Positions 17,568 to 26,401 of a DNA stretch of 64,000 nucleotides are shown here, piece by piece. The notes beneath the pieces are model-generated. The model ran no database searches and was not told where the DNA came from. It worked only from the letters and a program-made list of their open reading frames with translations. The translations under genes and the position numbers were made by a program. Within the stretch, counting starts at the first letter, position 1. Each line of letters starts with the position of its first letter. The stretch comes from CAXMNX01 sp964194845 (GTDB lineage: Bacteria; Pseudomonadota; Alphaproteobacteria; Rhodobacterales; Rhodobacteraceae), in contig CAXMNX010000017.1 in assembly GCA_964194845.1 (NCBI GenBank), positions 1 through 64,000 of the forward strand, written 5' to 3'.

Positions 17568-18593
17568 ATGATCCAGGACACTATTGATGCCATGCCGTTG
17601 CCCGCGATTGTCGTGAGCCGCGATGAGCGAATTGAGGCATCAAATGCGGGTGCGGGTCGACTTCTTGGATCGGCGTCTGTCGGGCGTCACTATATCGCGA
17701 TCATCCGCCAGCCGCCGCTTCTGGACGCGATCGAGGTTTCGCTACGCACCGGCGCGCGCAAATCCGCAAAATTCCTATCAACAGAAGCGCAAAAGGACAT
17801 GACCTGGAACGCGCAGGTCGCGCCCATTGGTGACACCGGGTCGGCTTTGGTCACGTTCGAGGATCAGACCGCGACGGAGGAAGCGGGCGAGATGCGGCGG
17901 GATTTTGTGGCGAATGTCAGCCATGAATTGCGGACGCCACTGACGGCACTGCTTGGATTTATAGAAACGCTGCGCGGTGCCGCGCGCGACGACGCCGACG
18001 CGCGGGCGCGTTTCCTGGGGATCATGGAACGCGAGGCGTCGCGCATGAACCGTCTGGTGCAGGATTTGCTGTCACTGAACCGGGTGGAGTCCGAAGAACG
18101 CGTTCGACCGGTTGGTGAGGTTGATCTGGCAGCCCTTTTGGGATCGGTTTTGAATGCCCTGGCACCTGTGGCGGATGAAAGCGGCATTGAAATTACAACA
18201 AGCGGCCTTGATATCCCCGGGCTGGTTTCCGGCGACGCCGATCAATTGGCGCAGGTCGCAACAAATCTGGTCGAGAACGCGATCAAATATGCGGGCCGTG
18301 GGCGCAGTGTCCGCGTGTCAATCGACAAGGTTGATCGCCACCCTATGTTGCGCGGCCCGGCGGTACTGCTCGTCGTTGCCGACACGGGCGACGGCATCGA
18401 CGCAATTCACATCCCGCGACTGACCGAACGATTTTATCGTATCGACAATCACCGATCCCGTGAAATGGGCGGGACCGGGTTGGGGCTGGCGATTGTGAAA
18501 CATATCGTCAATCGCCATCGGGGGCGTTTGCGGATCGAAAGCAAGCCAGGTGCAGGCACGCAGTTTCAGGTCATATTGCCCACATCGCAGTAA
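17568..18593 (+). CDS. phoR: Phosphate regulon sensor histidine kinase PhoR, without membrane segments
   Basis: Sensor kinase for PhoB. The 341-residue protein from ATG 17568 has a PAS-like N-terminal part (about 1-105), the phosphoacceptor motif VSHELRTPLTALLGF with His119, and an ATPase domain with NLVENAIKYA, DTGDGI and GGTGLGLAIVKH. No hydrophobic membrane segments are present, unlike E. coli PhoR, so it is predicted to be cytoplasmic or held at the membrane by Pst/PhoU. A TTG at 17532 could add 12 residues. It heads a cluster with pstSCAB, phoU and phoB. Confidence 0.9.
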   Translation: MIQDTIDAMPLPAIVVSRDERIEASNAGAGRLLGSASVGRHYIAIIRQPPLLDAIEVSLRTGARKSAKFLSTEAQKDMTWNAQVAPIGDTGSALVTFEDQTATEEAGEMRRDFVANVSHELRTPLTALLGFIETLRGAARDDADARARFLGIMEREASRMNRLVQDLLSLNRVESEERVRPVGEVDLAALLGSVLNALAPVADESGIEITTSGLDIPGLVSGDADQLAQVATNLVENAIKYAGRGRSVRVSIDKVDRHPMLRGPAVLLVVADTGDGIDAIHIPRLTERFYRIDNHRSREMGGTGLGLAIVKHIVNRHRGRLRIESKPGAGTQFQVILPTSQ

Positions 18594-18657
18594 CTTAATC
18601 AGCCCGTTTCGCGGCAGGACGCCCGTGGGCATGATAAATAATCCGGACAGCAACGGG

Positions 18658-18697
18658 CTGTCATACGGCTGTTACAGAACTGGCGCAGAAGTATCCA
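18658..18697 (+). promoter_or_regulatory. Pho box (PhoB-binding site) upstream of pstS
   Basis: CTGTCAT at 18658-18664 and CTGTTAC at 18669-18675 are two direct 7-bp repeats separated by 4 bases. This is the arrangement and near-consensus sequence of a PhoB-binding Pho box. A possible -10 (TATCCA) lies at 18692-18697. It sits in the 149-base gap between phoR and pstS, so pstSCAB-phoU-phoB is predicted to be induced by phosphate starvation, with PhoB autoregulated. Confidence 0.85.
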
Positions 18698-18742
18698 CGC
18701 AGCCTTCGGGAATGCCTTTGAAGTTGCAGGCAGCGCAAACGA

Positions 18743-19804
18743 ATGCGCGGGAGATGGTTCATGGTTCGGGCAAAGTTGACGGCAACGCTGGCGGTGCTTG
18801 TTTCGGTATCGGGCTTACCTGCCGCCGCGCGCGATCAGGTTCAGGTTGCCGGGTCTTCAACGGTGCTTCCCTACGCATCCATCGTCGCCGAAGCCTTTGG
18901 CGAAAATTTCGATTTTCTGACGCCTGTTGTCGAATCGGGCGGTTCGTCGGCGGGCCTTAAACGTTTCTGCGAAGGCGTCGGCGAAAACACAATCGACATC
19001 GCGAACGCGTCCCGCAAAATTCGCGAAAAAGAACTCATCGCCTGTTCGGACGCAGGCGTCACCGACATCATCGAAGTGCGCATCGGTTACGACGGCATCG
19101 TTTTTGCCAGCCGGATCGGCGGCCCTGCATTCGCAGCCTTAGAGCCTGCCGATATCTTCAATGCGCTGAGCGATCAGGTGTTAATAGATGGCGAATTGTC
19201 CGAAAACCCGTATTCCAACTGGTCAGAACTCAACTCAAACCTGCCGGAGGCCGATATCATCGCTTTCGTCCCCGGCACCAAACACGGAACCCGCGAAGTA
19301 TTCGAAGACAAGGTCGTTCTGACCGGCTGCAAGATGGTTGGTGCGTTCGACAAATACACCGAGTTGAATGGTGGTGACAAAAAAGCCGCCGCGAAGGCCT
19401 GCATCAGGCTTCGATCCGACGGTCGTTCTGTGGATATTGACGGCGATTATACCGAAACACTGGCCCGCGTGGACGCCAACCCATATGGCGTCGGCATCTT
19501 CGGGCTGGCGTTTTTTGAGAACAATCAGGACAAACTTAAAGTCGCAACGATCGGCGGCGTGCCTCCTTCAACCGCCACGATTGCCAGCGGCGAATACCCG
19601 GTTTCTCGCCCACTCTATTTCTACATCAAGGCCGCGCACCTTGGCGTCATTCCGGGCCTGAAGGAATTTGCGCAGTTCTTCGTGGCCGACCAGGTGGCCG
19701 GGCCAAGCGGACCTTTGGCCGAATACGGGTTGGTTAGCGATCCCGAGCTGATCGACACGCAGATGCAGATCGAGGCAGAAGCAAAAATGGCGTTGGGCGG
19801 TTGA
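18743..19804 (+). CDS. pstS: Phosphate ABC transporter, periplasmic phosphate-binding protein
   Basis: Captures inorganic phosphate in the periplasm for PstCAB. The 353-residue protein (347 from the alternative ATG at 18761, MVRAKL) has a signal peptide ending AAARD. It then shows the phosphate-binding pattern VAGSSTVLPYASIVAEAF, with ESGGSSAGLKRFC, IDIANASRKI and GTKHGTREVFED. It resembles the longer PstS/SphX-type family in alphaproteobacteria. It lies 149 bases after phoR, downstream of the Pho box, and 28 bases before pstC. Confidence 0.95.
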   Translation: MRGRWFMVRAKLTATLAVLVSVSGLPAAARDQVQVAGSSTVLPYASIVAEAFGENFDFLTPVVESGGSSAGLKRFCEGVGENTIDIANASRKIREKELIACSDAGVTDIIEVRIGYDGIVFASRIGGPAFAALEPADIFNALSDQVLIDGELSENPYSNWSELNSNLPEADIIAFVPGTKHGTREVFEDKVVLTGCKMVGAFDKYTELNGGDKKAAAKACIRLRSDGRSVDIDGDYTETLARVDANPYGVGIFGLAFFENNQDKLKVATIGGVPPSTATIASGEYPVSRPLYFYIKAAHLGVIPGLKEFAQFFVADQVAGPSGPLAEYGLVSDPELIDTQMQIEAEAKMALGG

Positions 19805-19832
19805 TTAAGATCCTTTGCAGGGCAGGGGCACC

Positions 19833-21314
19833 ATGCCACTTCACTGGTTGATTTCAGCAATCCTAGCCCTCGCCGCCATTGGCTTTGGCATGGGGCGGCG
19901 CCGTGCGTTGGCCTCGGCCAGTGGCAATCCCCGAAATCTGCATTCGCTGCCGAATTTCTATGGCTGGAATGTCGCGTTTAGCGTGATGACACCGGCCTTG
20001 GGAATTCTGGCGCTTTGGCTGCTGGTGCAGCCGGCTTGGATTAACAGCCAGATATCGTCGGAACTGCCGGAAAGCGCTATTTCAGAAGGGTCCAGCCGCG
20101 ACCTGGTGATGAGCGATGTGCGACGAATTGCCGAGGGGCTGGAGCGGCTAAAAATTCCATTTCTGATAACTGAGCCAGCTGAGGAGTCTGATGAGGCCGC
20201 GCTTACCGACCTGCGCGAACAACTCCGTTCGGTCGGAATTGCAATTGGTTCAAATATTAGGCCTGAACACCTTGTGGCTGCGCGGCATTTTAGGGCTGCG
20301 ACGTTTTCTGCACGGCTGTGGATGACGCTCGCGGTAGTTCTTGTCGCGGCGGGCGGTTTTGCGGTGTCGTATCTAGCAACGCACAAAGATTTCCGCGCCA
20401 GAAATACCGTCGAAAATGGCATAATGCTGGTGCTGATCGGTGCGGCATCCATCGCCGTTCTGACGACGCTTGGAATTGTGCTGTCCATGCTGTTTGAGAC
20501 GCGGAACTTCTTCGCAGGGCACCCCTGGCAGGACTTCTTTCTCGGGCTGAAATGGTCGCCGGATTTTCGCGGCGACAGCGAGCTGGCTATCCTGCCGCTT
20601 TTGTGGGGCACGCTATATATCTCGATCATTGCGCTTTTGGTGGCCGTTCCTATAGGCCTTTTTGCCGCGATATATCTGTCGGAATATGCGTCGAACCGGG
20701 TCCGCTTGGTCGCCAAACCAGCGATTGAAATACTCGCCGGAATACCGACCATCGTTTACGGGCTTTTTGCGCTGATCACCGTCGGGCCGATGCTGCGCGA
20801 CTATTTCGCCACGCCACTGGGCCTGGGACAAAGTGCGTCCAGCGTGATGACCGCCGGCCTTGTGATGGGGGTCATGCTGATCCCGTTCGTTTCTTCGCTG
20901 TCCGATGATATCATCAACGCTGTACCACAGGCCTTGCGCGACGGGTCTTACGGGCTTGGAGCCACACAATCCGAAACCATTCGACAGGTCGTATTCCCGG
21001 CGGCGTTGCCGGGGATTGTTGGTGCCATACTTTTGGCGGCAAGCCGGGCGATTGGCGAGACGATGATCGTCGTGCTTGGGGCAGGGGCGGCGGCAGCACA
21101 ATTTGATCGCGGGCTTGGACAGCTGGTAAATCCGTTCGAGGCGATGACGACGGTCACCGTCAAAATCGTCAGCCAGTTGACCGGTGATACCGATTTCGCC
21201 TCGCCCGAAACGCTGGTCGCCTTTGCGCTGGGGCTGACGCTTTTTGCAATCACGCTGGCGCTTAATATTTTCGCGCTTTGGATCGTGCGGCGGTATCAGG
21301 AGCAATACGAATGA
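19833..21314 (+). CDS. pstC: Phosphate ABC transporter permease PstC
   Basis: Membrane subunit of the phosphate importer. The 493-residue protein from ATG 19833 (MPLHWLISA, preceded by GGCAGGGG) is much longer than E. coli PstC (about 320). It has an extra N-terminal region with additional membrane segments and a loop at about 85-135. The conserved permease half begins near PLLWGTLYISIIALLVAVPIG and has the coupling loop QALRDGSYGLGATQSETI. The long form is usual in Rhodobacteraceae. The stop overlaps the pstA start. Confidence 0.94.
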   Translation: MPLHWLISAILALAAIGFGMGRRRALASASGNPRNLHSLPNFYGWNVAFSVMTPALGILALWLLVQPAWINSQISSELPESAISEGSSRDLVMSDVRRIAEGLERLKIPFLITEPAEESDEAALTDLREQLRSVGIAIGSNIRPEHLVAARHFRAATFSARLWMTLAVVLVAAGGFAVSYLATHKDFRARNTVENGIMLVLIGAASIAVLTTLGIVLSMLFETRNFFAGHPWQDFFLGLKWSPDFRGDSELAILPLLWGTLYISIIALLVAVPIGLFAAIYLSEYASNRVRLVAKPAIEILAGIPTIVYGLFALITVGPMLRDYFATPLGLGQSASSVMTAGLVMGVMLIPFVSSLSDDIINAVPQALRDGSYGLGATQSETIRQVVFPAALPGIVGAILLAASRAIGETMIVVLGAGAAAAQFDRGLGQLVNPFEAMTTVTVKIVSQLTGDTDFASPETLVAFALGLTLFAITLALNIFALWIVRRYQEQYE

Positions 21315-22645
21315 CCGACCTGGCAGCCGAACGGCATAACAAAGGTTCGCTTCTGGAACCGGACGACCGCACGCGACGGCGAAATGCGGCCGAGCGTCGG
21401 TTTCAAATCTACGGCATGATCGCGGTCGGGCTTGCGATTATTGCGCTGGTGATTTTGCTGACGTCGATCATTCGAAACGGTGCTGGCGCGTTCATGCAGA
21501 CTTTTATCACGCTGGAGGTCACACTGGACGAAGCGACGCTGGACCCTGGCGGAGATCGCGACCGCGCGGAAATGGCGAGCGTTTTCACTTTCGGCTATGC
21601 GCCCCTGATCAGAACAGCGATCCAGGACAGGATTGAGGCTGAAGGCATTTCAATTGATGGGCTGGAAAGACCTGAAGCTCTGATATCGAAAGAAGCAGCG
21701 GCAAAACTTCGGAACTTTGTGCTGGACGACCCTCAAATGGTTGGCGAAACGCACACATTTCGCTTCCTCGCCTCGGGCCGTATCGACGGCTATTACAAAG
21801 GCCGCGTGACGATGCAGTCGGCGGAACTCGACAGCAATATTTCGCCCGAACAATTGATGCTTGCCGACGCGCTGAAGGCTGCCGGCGCGCTTAAGACGCG
21901 CTTCAACTGGGGTTTCGTCACCCGGCCCGACGCCTCGGAGAACCGCCCCGAGGCTTCGGGGCTGGGCGTCGCGATCATTGGGTCGTTTTACATGATGATC
22001 GTCGTTCTTGGCCTTGCACTTCCCATTGGCGTCGCGGCGTCGATCTATCTGGAAGAATTCGCGCCCAAGAACCGGTTTACCGACATCATCGAGGTTAACA
22101 TCTCGAACCTGGCCGCGGTGCCGTCGATTGTGTTCGGCATTTTGGGGCTGGCAATATTCATCAATTTCGGGGGCCTGCCGCAATCCGCACCAATCGTCGG
22201 CGGGCTGGTGCTGTCGCTTATGACGCTGCCGCGGATCATCATCCCGGCGCGCGCAGCGCTTCAGGCGGTGCCACCGTCAATCCGCGAGGCCGCGTTTGGC
22301 GTCGGTGCGTCGAAAATGCAGACTGTCTTTCATCACGTTCTGCCGCTGGCGGCACCGGGCATTCTGACCGGCCTGATCATCGGCCTGGGACAAGCTTTGG
22401 GTGAAACAGCACCGCTGCTGCTGATCGGTATGGTTGCCTTCGTGCGCGAATACCCGGCGGCGTCGCCCGAGGGGTTCTTTGATCCGGCGACGGCGTTGCC
22501 GGTTCAGGTATTCAACTGGACCCAGCGCGCTGATCCGGCGTTTGTCGAACGCGCGTCGGGGGCGATTATTGTGTTGCTGGTGTTTCTAATCGCCATGAAT
22601 GCGGCGGCAATCCTTCTTCGAAGCCGCTTTGAGCGGCGCTGGTAG
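21311..22645 (+). CDS. pstA: Phosphate ABC transporter permease PstA
   Basis: Second membrane subunit of the phosphate importer. The 444-residue protein starts at ATG 21311, overlapping the pstC stop by four bases. Like PstC it is longer than E. coli PstA, with an inserted soluble region of about 150 residues between the first membrane segment and the permease core. The core has PIGVAASIYLEEFAPKN, NLAAVPSIVFGILGLAIF and the coupling loop SIREAAFGVGASKMQTV. The frame is open upstream to 21278 but that overlaps pstC. Confidence 0.94.
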   Translation: MTDLAAERHNKGSLLEPDDRTRRRNAAERRFQIYGMIAVGLAIIALVILLTSIIRNGAGAFMQTFITLEVTLDEATLDPGGDRDRAEMASVFTFGYAPLIRTAIQDRIEAEGISIDGLERPEALISKEAAAKLRNFVLDDPQMVGETHTFRFLASGRIDGYYKGRVTMQSAELDSNISPEQLMLADALKAAGALKTRFNWGFVTRPDASENRPEASGLGVAIIGSFYMMIVVLGLALPIGVAASIYLEEFAPKNRFTDIIEVNISNLAAVPSIVFGILGLAIFINFGGLPQSAPIVGGLVLSLMTLPRIIIPARAALQAVPPSIREAAFGVGASKMQTVFHHVLPLAAPGILTGLIIGLGQALGETAPLLLIGMVAFVREYPAASPEGFFDPATALPVQVFNWTQRADPAFVERASGAIIVLLVFLIAMNAAAILLRSRFERRW

Positions 22646-22656
22646 AGCGTTCGAAA

Positions 22657-23454
22657 ATGAACGATATGCAAATCATCAACCGGACGGCGGCCATGAACGA
22701 GAACAAGATCGCGGCAAGAGGTGTCAACGTCTTTTATGGCGACAACCATGCCATCAAGGATGTCAACGTGGACATCGAGCATAAAACCGTCACGGCATTC
22801 ATTGGTCCGTCCGGTTGCGGTAAATCCACCTTTCTTCGCTGCCTGAACCGGATGAACGACACGATCCCAATTGCAAGGGTCGAGGGCGACATCAGGTTGG
22901 ATGGCGAAAACATCTATGATCCCAAAGTGGACCCGGTTCAGTTGCGGGCCAAGGTCGGCATGGTATTCCAGAAGCCCAACCCATTTCCGAAGTCGATTTA
23001 TGACAATGTCGCATATGGGCCGCGCATCCACGGGCTTGCACGGAACAAGTCGGAACTTGATGAGATTGTTGAGAAATCTCTGCAGCGTGGCGCGATCTGG
23101 GGCGAAGTTAAGGATCGTTTGAGCGAGCCTGGCACCGGGCTATCGGGCGGCCAACAGCAAAGGCTTTGCATCGCGCGCGCCATTGCGACCGAGCCGGAAG
23201 TTCTGTTGATGGACGAACCGTGTTCGTCGCTTGATCCCATTGCAACCGCTCAGGTCGAGGAGCTGATCGACGAGCTGAAGCAAAATTATTCGGTGGTGAT
23301 TGTCACGCATTCGATGCAGCAGGCGGCGCGGGTCAGTCAAAAAACCGCGTTCTTTCACCTAGGCGATCTGGTGGAGTTCGGCGAAACCGGCAAAATTTTT
23401 ACAACACCTGAGGACAGTCGGACCGAAAGCTATATCACCGGACGGATCGGGTAG
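22657..23454 (+). CDS. pstB: Phosphate ABC transporter ATP-binding protein
   Basis: ATPase of the phosphate importer. The 265-residue protein has the PstB blocks VFYGDNHAIKDVN, Walker A GPSGCGKST, FLRCLNRMND, QKPNPFPKSIYDN, signature LSGGQQQRLCIARA and Walker B LLMDEPCSSLDP. The start is ATG 22657 with a second ATG at 22693; the family start lies between. It follows pstA by 11 bases and precedes phoU by 13. Confidence 0.97.
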   Translation: MNDMQIINRTAAMNENKIAARGVNVFYGDNHAIKDVNVDIEHKTVTAFIGPSGCGKSTFLRCLNRMNDTIPIARVEGDIRLDGENIYDPKVDPVQLRAKVGMVFQKPNPFPKSIYDNVAYGPRIHGLARNKSELDEIVEKSLQRGAIWGEVKDRLSEPGTGLSGGQQQRLCIARAIATEPEVLLMDEPCSSLDPIATAQVEELIDELKQNYSVVIVTHSMQQAARVSQKTAFFHLGDLVEFGETGKIFTTPEDSRTESYITGRIG

Positions 23455-23467
23455 GGAGTTGGCAGAG

Positions 23468-24178
23468 ATGAGCGAACAACACATAGCCTCGGCGTTCGAT
23501 CGCGATCTGGAGGCGATCCAGGCGGTGCTGATGAAAATGGGCGGCATGGTCGAAGCCGGCATTCTGGACAGCGCCAGATCGCTGGAAGATCGCGACGTTG
23601 AACTGGCCGAAAAGGTGCGCGCGAACGACAAAGCAATTGATGCACTGGAAGAAAAGGTGAACGAGGAGGCCGCGCGGGTGATCGCTCTTCGAGCCCCGAC
23701 GGCAGGTGATTTGCGCACGGTTCTGACGGTGATCAAAATCAGCGCCAACCTTGAGCGATGTGGAGATTATGCCAAGAACCTGGCGAAACGCACGTCGGTT
23801 CTGGCCGAAGCGCAACTGGTCGGTGGCACGGTCGCGTCGATCCGGCGAATGTCGCGCGAAGTGCAGATGATGCTGAATGACGCACTTGATGCTTATGTGC
23901 AGCGCGACGAGGAACTTGCGCACCAGGTGATCCTGCGCGATGAAGACGTGGATCAGATGTATACGGCACTTTTTCGCGAATTGCTGACCCATATGATGGA
24001 AGATCCGCGCAATATAACACCCGCGATGCACTTACATTTTATCGCCAAAAACATCGAACGCATGGGCGACCATGTGACCTCGATCGCCGAGCAGGTGATT
24101 TACCTTGTGTCCGGGCATATGCCAGACGACGCGCGGCCCAAGCACGACAATACGTCATTCATGACCGAAAAAGGCTAG
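23468..24178 (+). CDS. phoU: Phosphate signalling complex protein PhoU
   Basis: Links PstSCAB to PhoR and keeps the Pho regulon off when phosphate is plentiful. The 236-residue all-helical protein from ATG 23468 (MSEQHIASAFDRDLEAI) has the two repeated three-helix PhoU units. Their metal-binding signatures are visible in the first half (DKAIDALEEKVNEEA) and the second half (RDEDVDQMYTALFRELL). A TTG at 23459 could add three residues. It sits between pstB and phoB, as is usual. Confidence 0.95.
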   Translation: MSEQHIASAFDRDLEAIQAVLMKMGGMVEAGILDSARSLEDRDVELAEKVRANDKAIDALEEKVNEEAARVIALRAPTAGDLRTVLTVIKISANLERCGDYAKNLAKRTSVLAEAQLVGGTVASIRRMSREVQMMLNDALDAYVQRDEELAHQVILRDEDVDQMYTALFRELLTHMMEDPRNITPAMHLHFIAKNIERMGDHVTSIAEQVIYLVSGHMPDDARPKHDNTSFMTEKG

Positions 24179-24181
24179 GCG

Positions 24182-24871
24182 ATGTCGGCTGAAGCACCGA
24201 ACGTTCTGGTGGTCGAAGACGAAGCGTCGCAACTTGAGGTTTTGGCCTATAATCTCGAGGCCGAGGGTTTTCGCGTGACAAAAGCAGCAACCGGCGATGA
24301 AGCGCTGATGCTAGTCGACGAAGTTCAACCTGATCTCATTTTGTTAGACTGGATGCTGCCCGGATTGTCCGGCATCGAAGTGTGTCGGCAATTGAAAGCA
24401 AGATCAGTCACCCGGAAAGTTCCGGTGATTATGTTAAGTGCGCGAAGCGAAGAAGTTGATAAAATCAGGGGCCTGGAAACCGGCGCTGACGACTACATGG
24501 TTAAACCATATTCGGTGGCCGAATTGTTGGCGCGGGTCAGGACACAGTTGCGCCGCACGCGCCCGTCTTCGGTGGGTGAGAGGCTCGAACATGATGATAT
24601 TGCACTCGATTCCGAGACCCACCGCGTGACGCGGGCCGGTGCGCCGATCAAACTCGGGCCGACCGAATTTCGGCTGCTGGCGATGTTCATGGAAAAGCCC
24701 GGGCGTGTCTGGACGCGCGAACAGCTTCTGGACCGTGTCTGGGGCCGCGATGTTTACGTGGACACACGCACTGTGGATGTCCATGTTGGCCGTTTGCGGA
24801 AGGCATTGTGCCAGGGCGGTGGGGCAGATCCGGTTCGAACCGTGCGCGGGTCGGGCTATGGGTTTGGGTGA
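24182..24871 (+). CDS. phoB: Phosphate regulon response regulator PhoB
   Basis: OmpR-family transcription activator that binds Pho boxes when phosphorylated by PhoR. The 229-residue protein has a receiver domain with acidic pocket VEDE (about 11-14), phosphoacceptor Asp56 in LILLDWMLPG and the lysine in MVKPYS (about 108). It also has a winged-helix DNA-binding domain (LGPTEFRLLAMFMEKPGRVWTR, then RTVDVHVGRLRKAL and the end VRGSGYGFG). It follows phoU by 3 bases. No clear terminator is visible in the 276 bases before aroQ. Confidence 0.96.
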   Translation: MSAEAPNVLVVEDEASQLEVLAYNLEAEGFRVTKAATGDEALMLVDEVQPDLILLDWMLPGLSGIEVCRQLKARSVTRKVPVIMLSARSEEVDKIRGLETGADDYMVKPYSVAELLARVRTQLRRTRPSSVGERLEHDDIALDSETHRVTRAGAPIKLGPTEFRLLAMFMEKPGRVWTREQLLDRVWGRDVYVDTRTVDVHVGRLRKALCQGGGADPVRTVRGSGYGFG

Positions 24872-25147
24872 TTTTGGTGATTAGTCGCATAATGGTTATT
24901 ATGTTAATAATTTGATATACGACCCCAGTGACGTGAAAACCTGGCCCTTTCAGAACCTTGTCCCGGCTTCTTAATGCTTCGACCTGCGCCTGCATACCCT
25001 GATCCGTTTATTTCGGGCTTTTCTGCATCAGGTGCGCGGCCCGAATTCACTTTGCCAACTGTGCGTGCATTGAACTCGCTGCCCTAAGCTTGATAAGGAC
25101 ACGTCACCGGGGGATCCGGCATTGGTGACGGAGCGAGGAAATTAAGT
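24872..25147 (+). other. Intergenic region between phoB and aroQ
   Basis: No gene is supported here. The first 60 bases after phoB are AT-rich. Just before aroQ, a hairpin CGTCACC (25102-25108) / GGTGACG (25124-25130) precedes a strong ribosome-binding sequence GGAGCGAGGAAA. The hairpin could affect aroQ translation or be part of its promoter region; no T-run follows. Confidence 0.4.
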
Positions 25148-25585
25148 ATGACGTCACTTCTGGTGATCAACGGGCCAAATCTGAACTTGCTGGGCACGCG
25201 ACAGCCGCATGTCTATGGCGGCGCCACATTGGCCGATGTGGAAGCGCTCTGCCGTGAAACGTCCGACGAAATTGGCTGTAGCGTGGAATTTTTCCAATCA
25301 AACCACGAAGGCGCGCTGATCGACGCGCTGCACACGGCGCGCGGGCAGCAGCACGGAATTGTACTTAACGCTGGGGCCTATTCGCACACCTCGATCGCGC
25401 TTTGTGACGCAGTATCGTCTATCGAGGTACCGACGGTCGAGGTCCATGTGTCGAATATCCACGCGCGCGAGCCGTTTCGGCACAAAAGCTTCATCACGCC
25501 GGTCGCGCTTGGGATAATCTCCGGGTTCGGGGTCACGGGTTACACGTTGGCGATGCGCGCCCTGATGTCGCATCTTGGTGTTTGA
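25148..25585 (+). CDS. aroQ: Type II 3-dehydroquinate dehydratase
   Basis: Third step of the shikimate pathway: converts 3-dehydroquinate to 3-dehydroshikimate. The 145-residue protein shows all type II blocks: INGPNLNLLGTRQPHVYG (catalytic Arg and Tyr), FQSNHEGALIDALH, LNAGAYSHTSIALCDA and EVHVSNIHAREPFRHKS. The ribosome-binding site GAGGAAAT is good. The stop (TGA) overlaps the start region of the broken LuxR-type gene that follows. Confidence 0.97.
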   Translation: MTSLLVINGPNLNLLGTRQPHVYGGATLADVEALCRETSDEIGCSVEFFQSNHEGALIDALHTARGQQHGIVLNAGAYSHTSIALCDAVSSIEVPTVEVHVSNIHAREPFRHKSFITPVALGIISGFGVTGYTLAMRALMSHLGV

Positions 25586-25587
25586 TC

Positions 25588-26331
25588 ATGGAAAAAGTGC
25601 TGAAGCACTTGGTCGAGGCCACGAGCGTCGAGGCGGTCTGGAAAATCCTGACAAATGAAATGCTGCAGCACGGTTTTGACCGACTGCTTTATGGATTTAC
25701 CCGATTTAGAACCGCGACGGGCCTTGGCAGCCGCGATGACATGATGGTCCTGGCGAACCACTCCGACGACTAAGTTGAAAAATTCTTTACCCCCGACATC
25801 CTTGCCGTCGCCCCAATGGTAATATGGGCGTCAAAGAATGTTGGTGCGATGTCTTGGTCCTGGATCAGCGATCACAACGATGAATTGACCGAGCGCCAGC
25901 AGCGCGTTCTGGAATTTAATCGCCAGTATGGCGTTATTGCAGGTTACACAATTTCTTTTCCTGATAGTTCGTCCAGACAAAAAGCCGCGATCGCGCTTAC
26001 AGCGCACGAAGGGCTGTCGCAAACCGAGGTTGACGCGCTGTGGCAGCAAAAGGGTGAAGCGATCCATCTTTTCTGTCAGGTGGCGCACCTTAAAATGGCG
26101 TCCCTGCCCATTCCTGAGGCGTTGCGGCGCCTGTCAAAGCGCCAACGCGAAGTTCTGGAATGGGTCAGCGACGGCAAGACAACGCAGGATACTGCCTCCA
26201 TCTTGGGACTGACCGCCGCGACGGTTGAAAAGCATCTTCGCAAGGCGCGCGATGCGTTGCAGGTTGATACTACGGCGCAGGCGGTCATGAAAGCCTCGCT
26301 GCAAAGGCAACTTTTCGTTCTTGAAGTGTAA
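25588..26331 (+). pseudogene. LuxR-type regulator interrupted by a single in-frame stop
   Basis: Read through, this frame encodes 247 residues. The first two-thirds is an autoinducer-binding domain and the C-terminal 65 residues a LuxR helix-turn-helix (LSKRQREVLEWVSDGKTTQDTASILGLTAATVEKHLRKA). Codon 62 (25771-25773) is TAA. The sequence continues in frame without any shift (SDD-stop-VEKFFTPDILAVAPM), where relatives often have SDxY or similar, so one base change would restore the gene. The second half alone (ATG 25816) could be translated as a 171-residue truncated protein with an intact DNA-binding domain. The usual DPV ligand-contact motif is VAPMV here, so it may be a LuxR solo not sensing AHLs. 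Alternatively, the stop is a sequencing error. Confidence 0.85.
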
Positions 26332-26401
26332 ACGTTCACGCTTGCGCGCTGTTATTGAACAAAATTTCACGGTCCATTCACGCAATCGTGAGCCGGTATG
26401 G

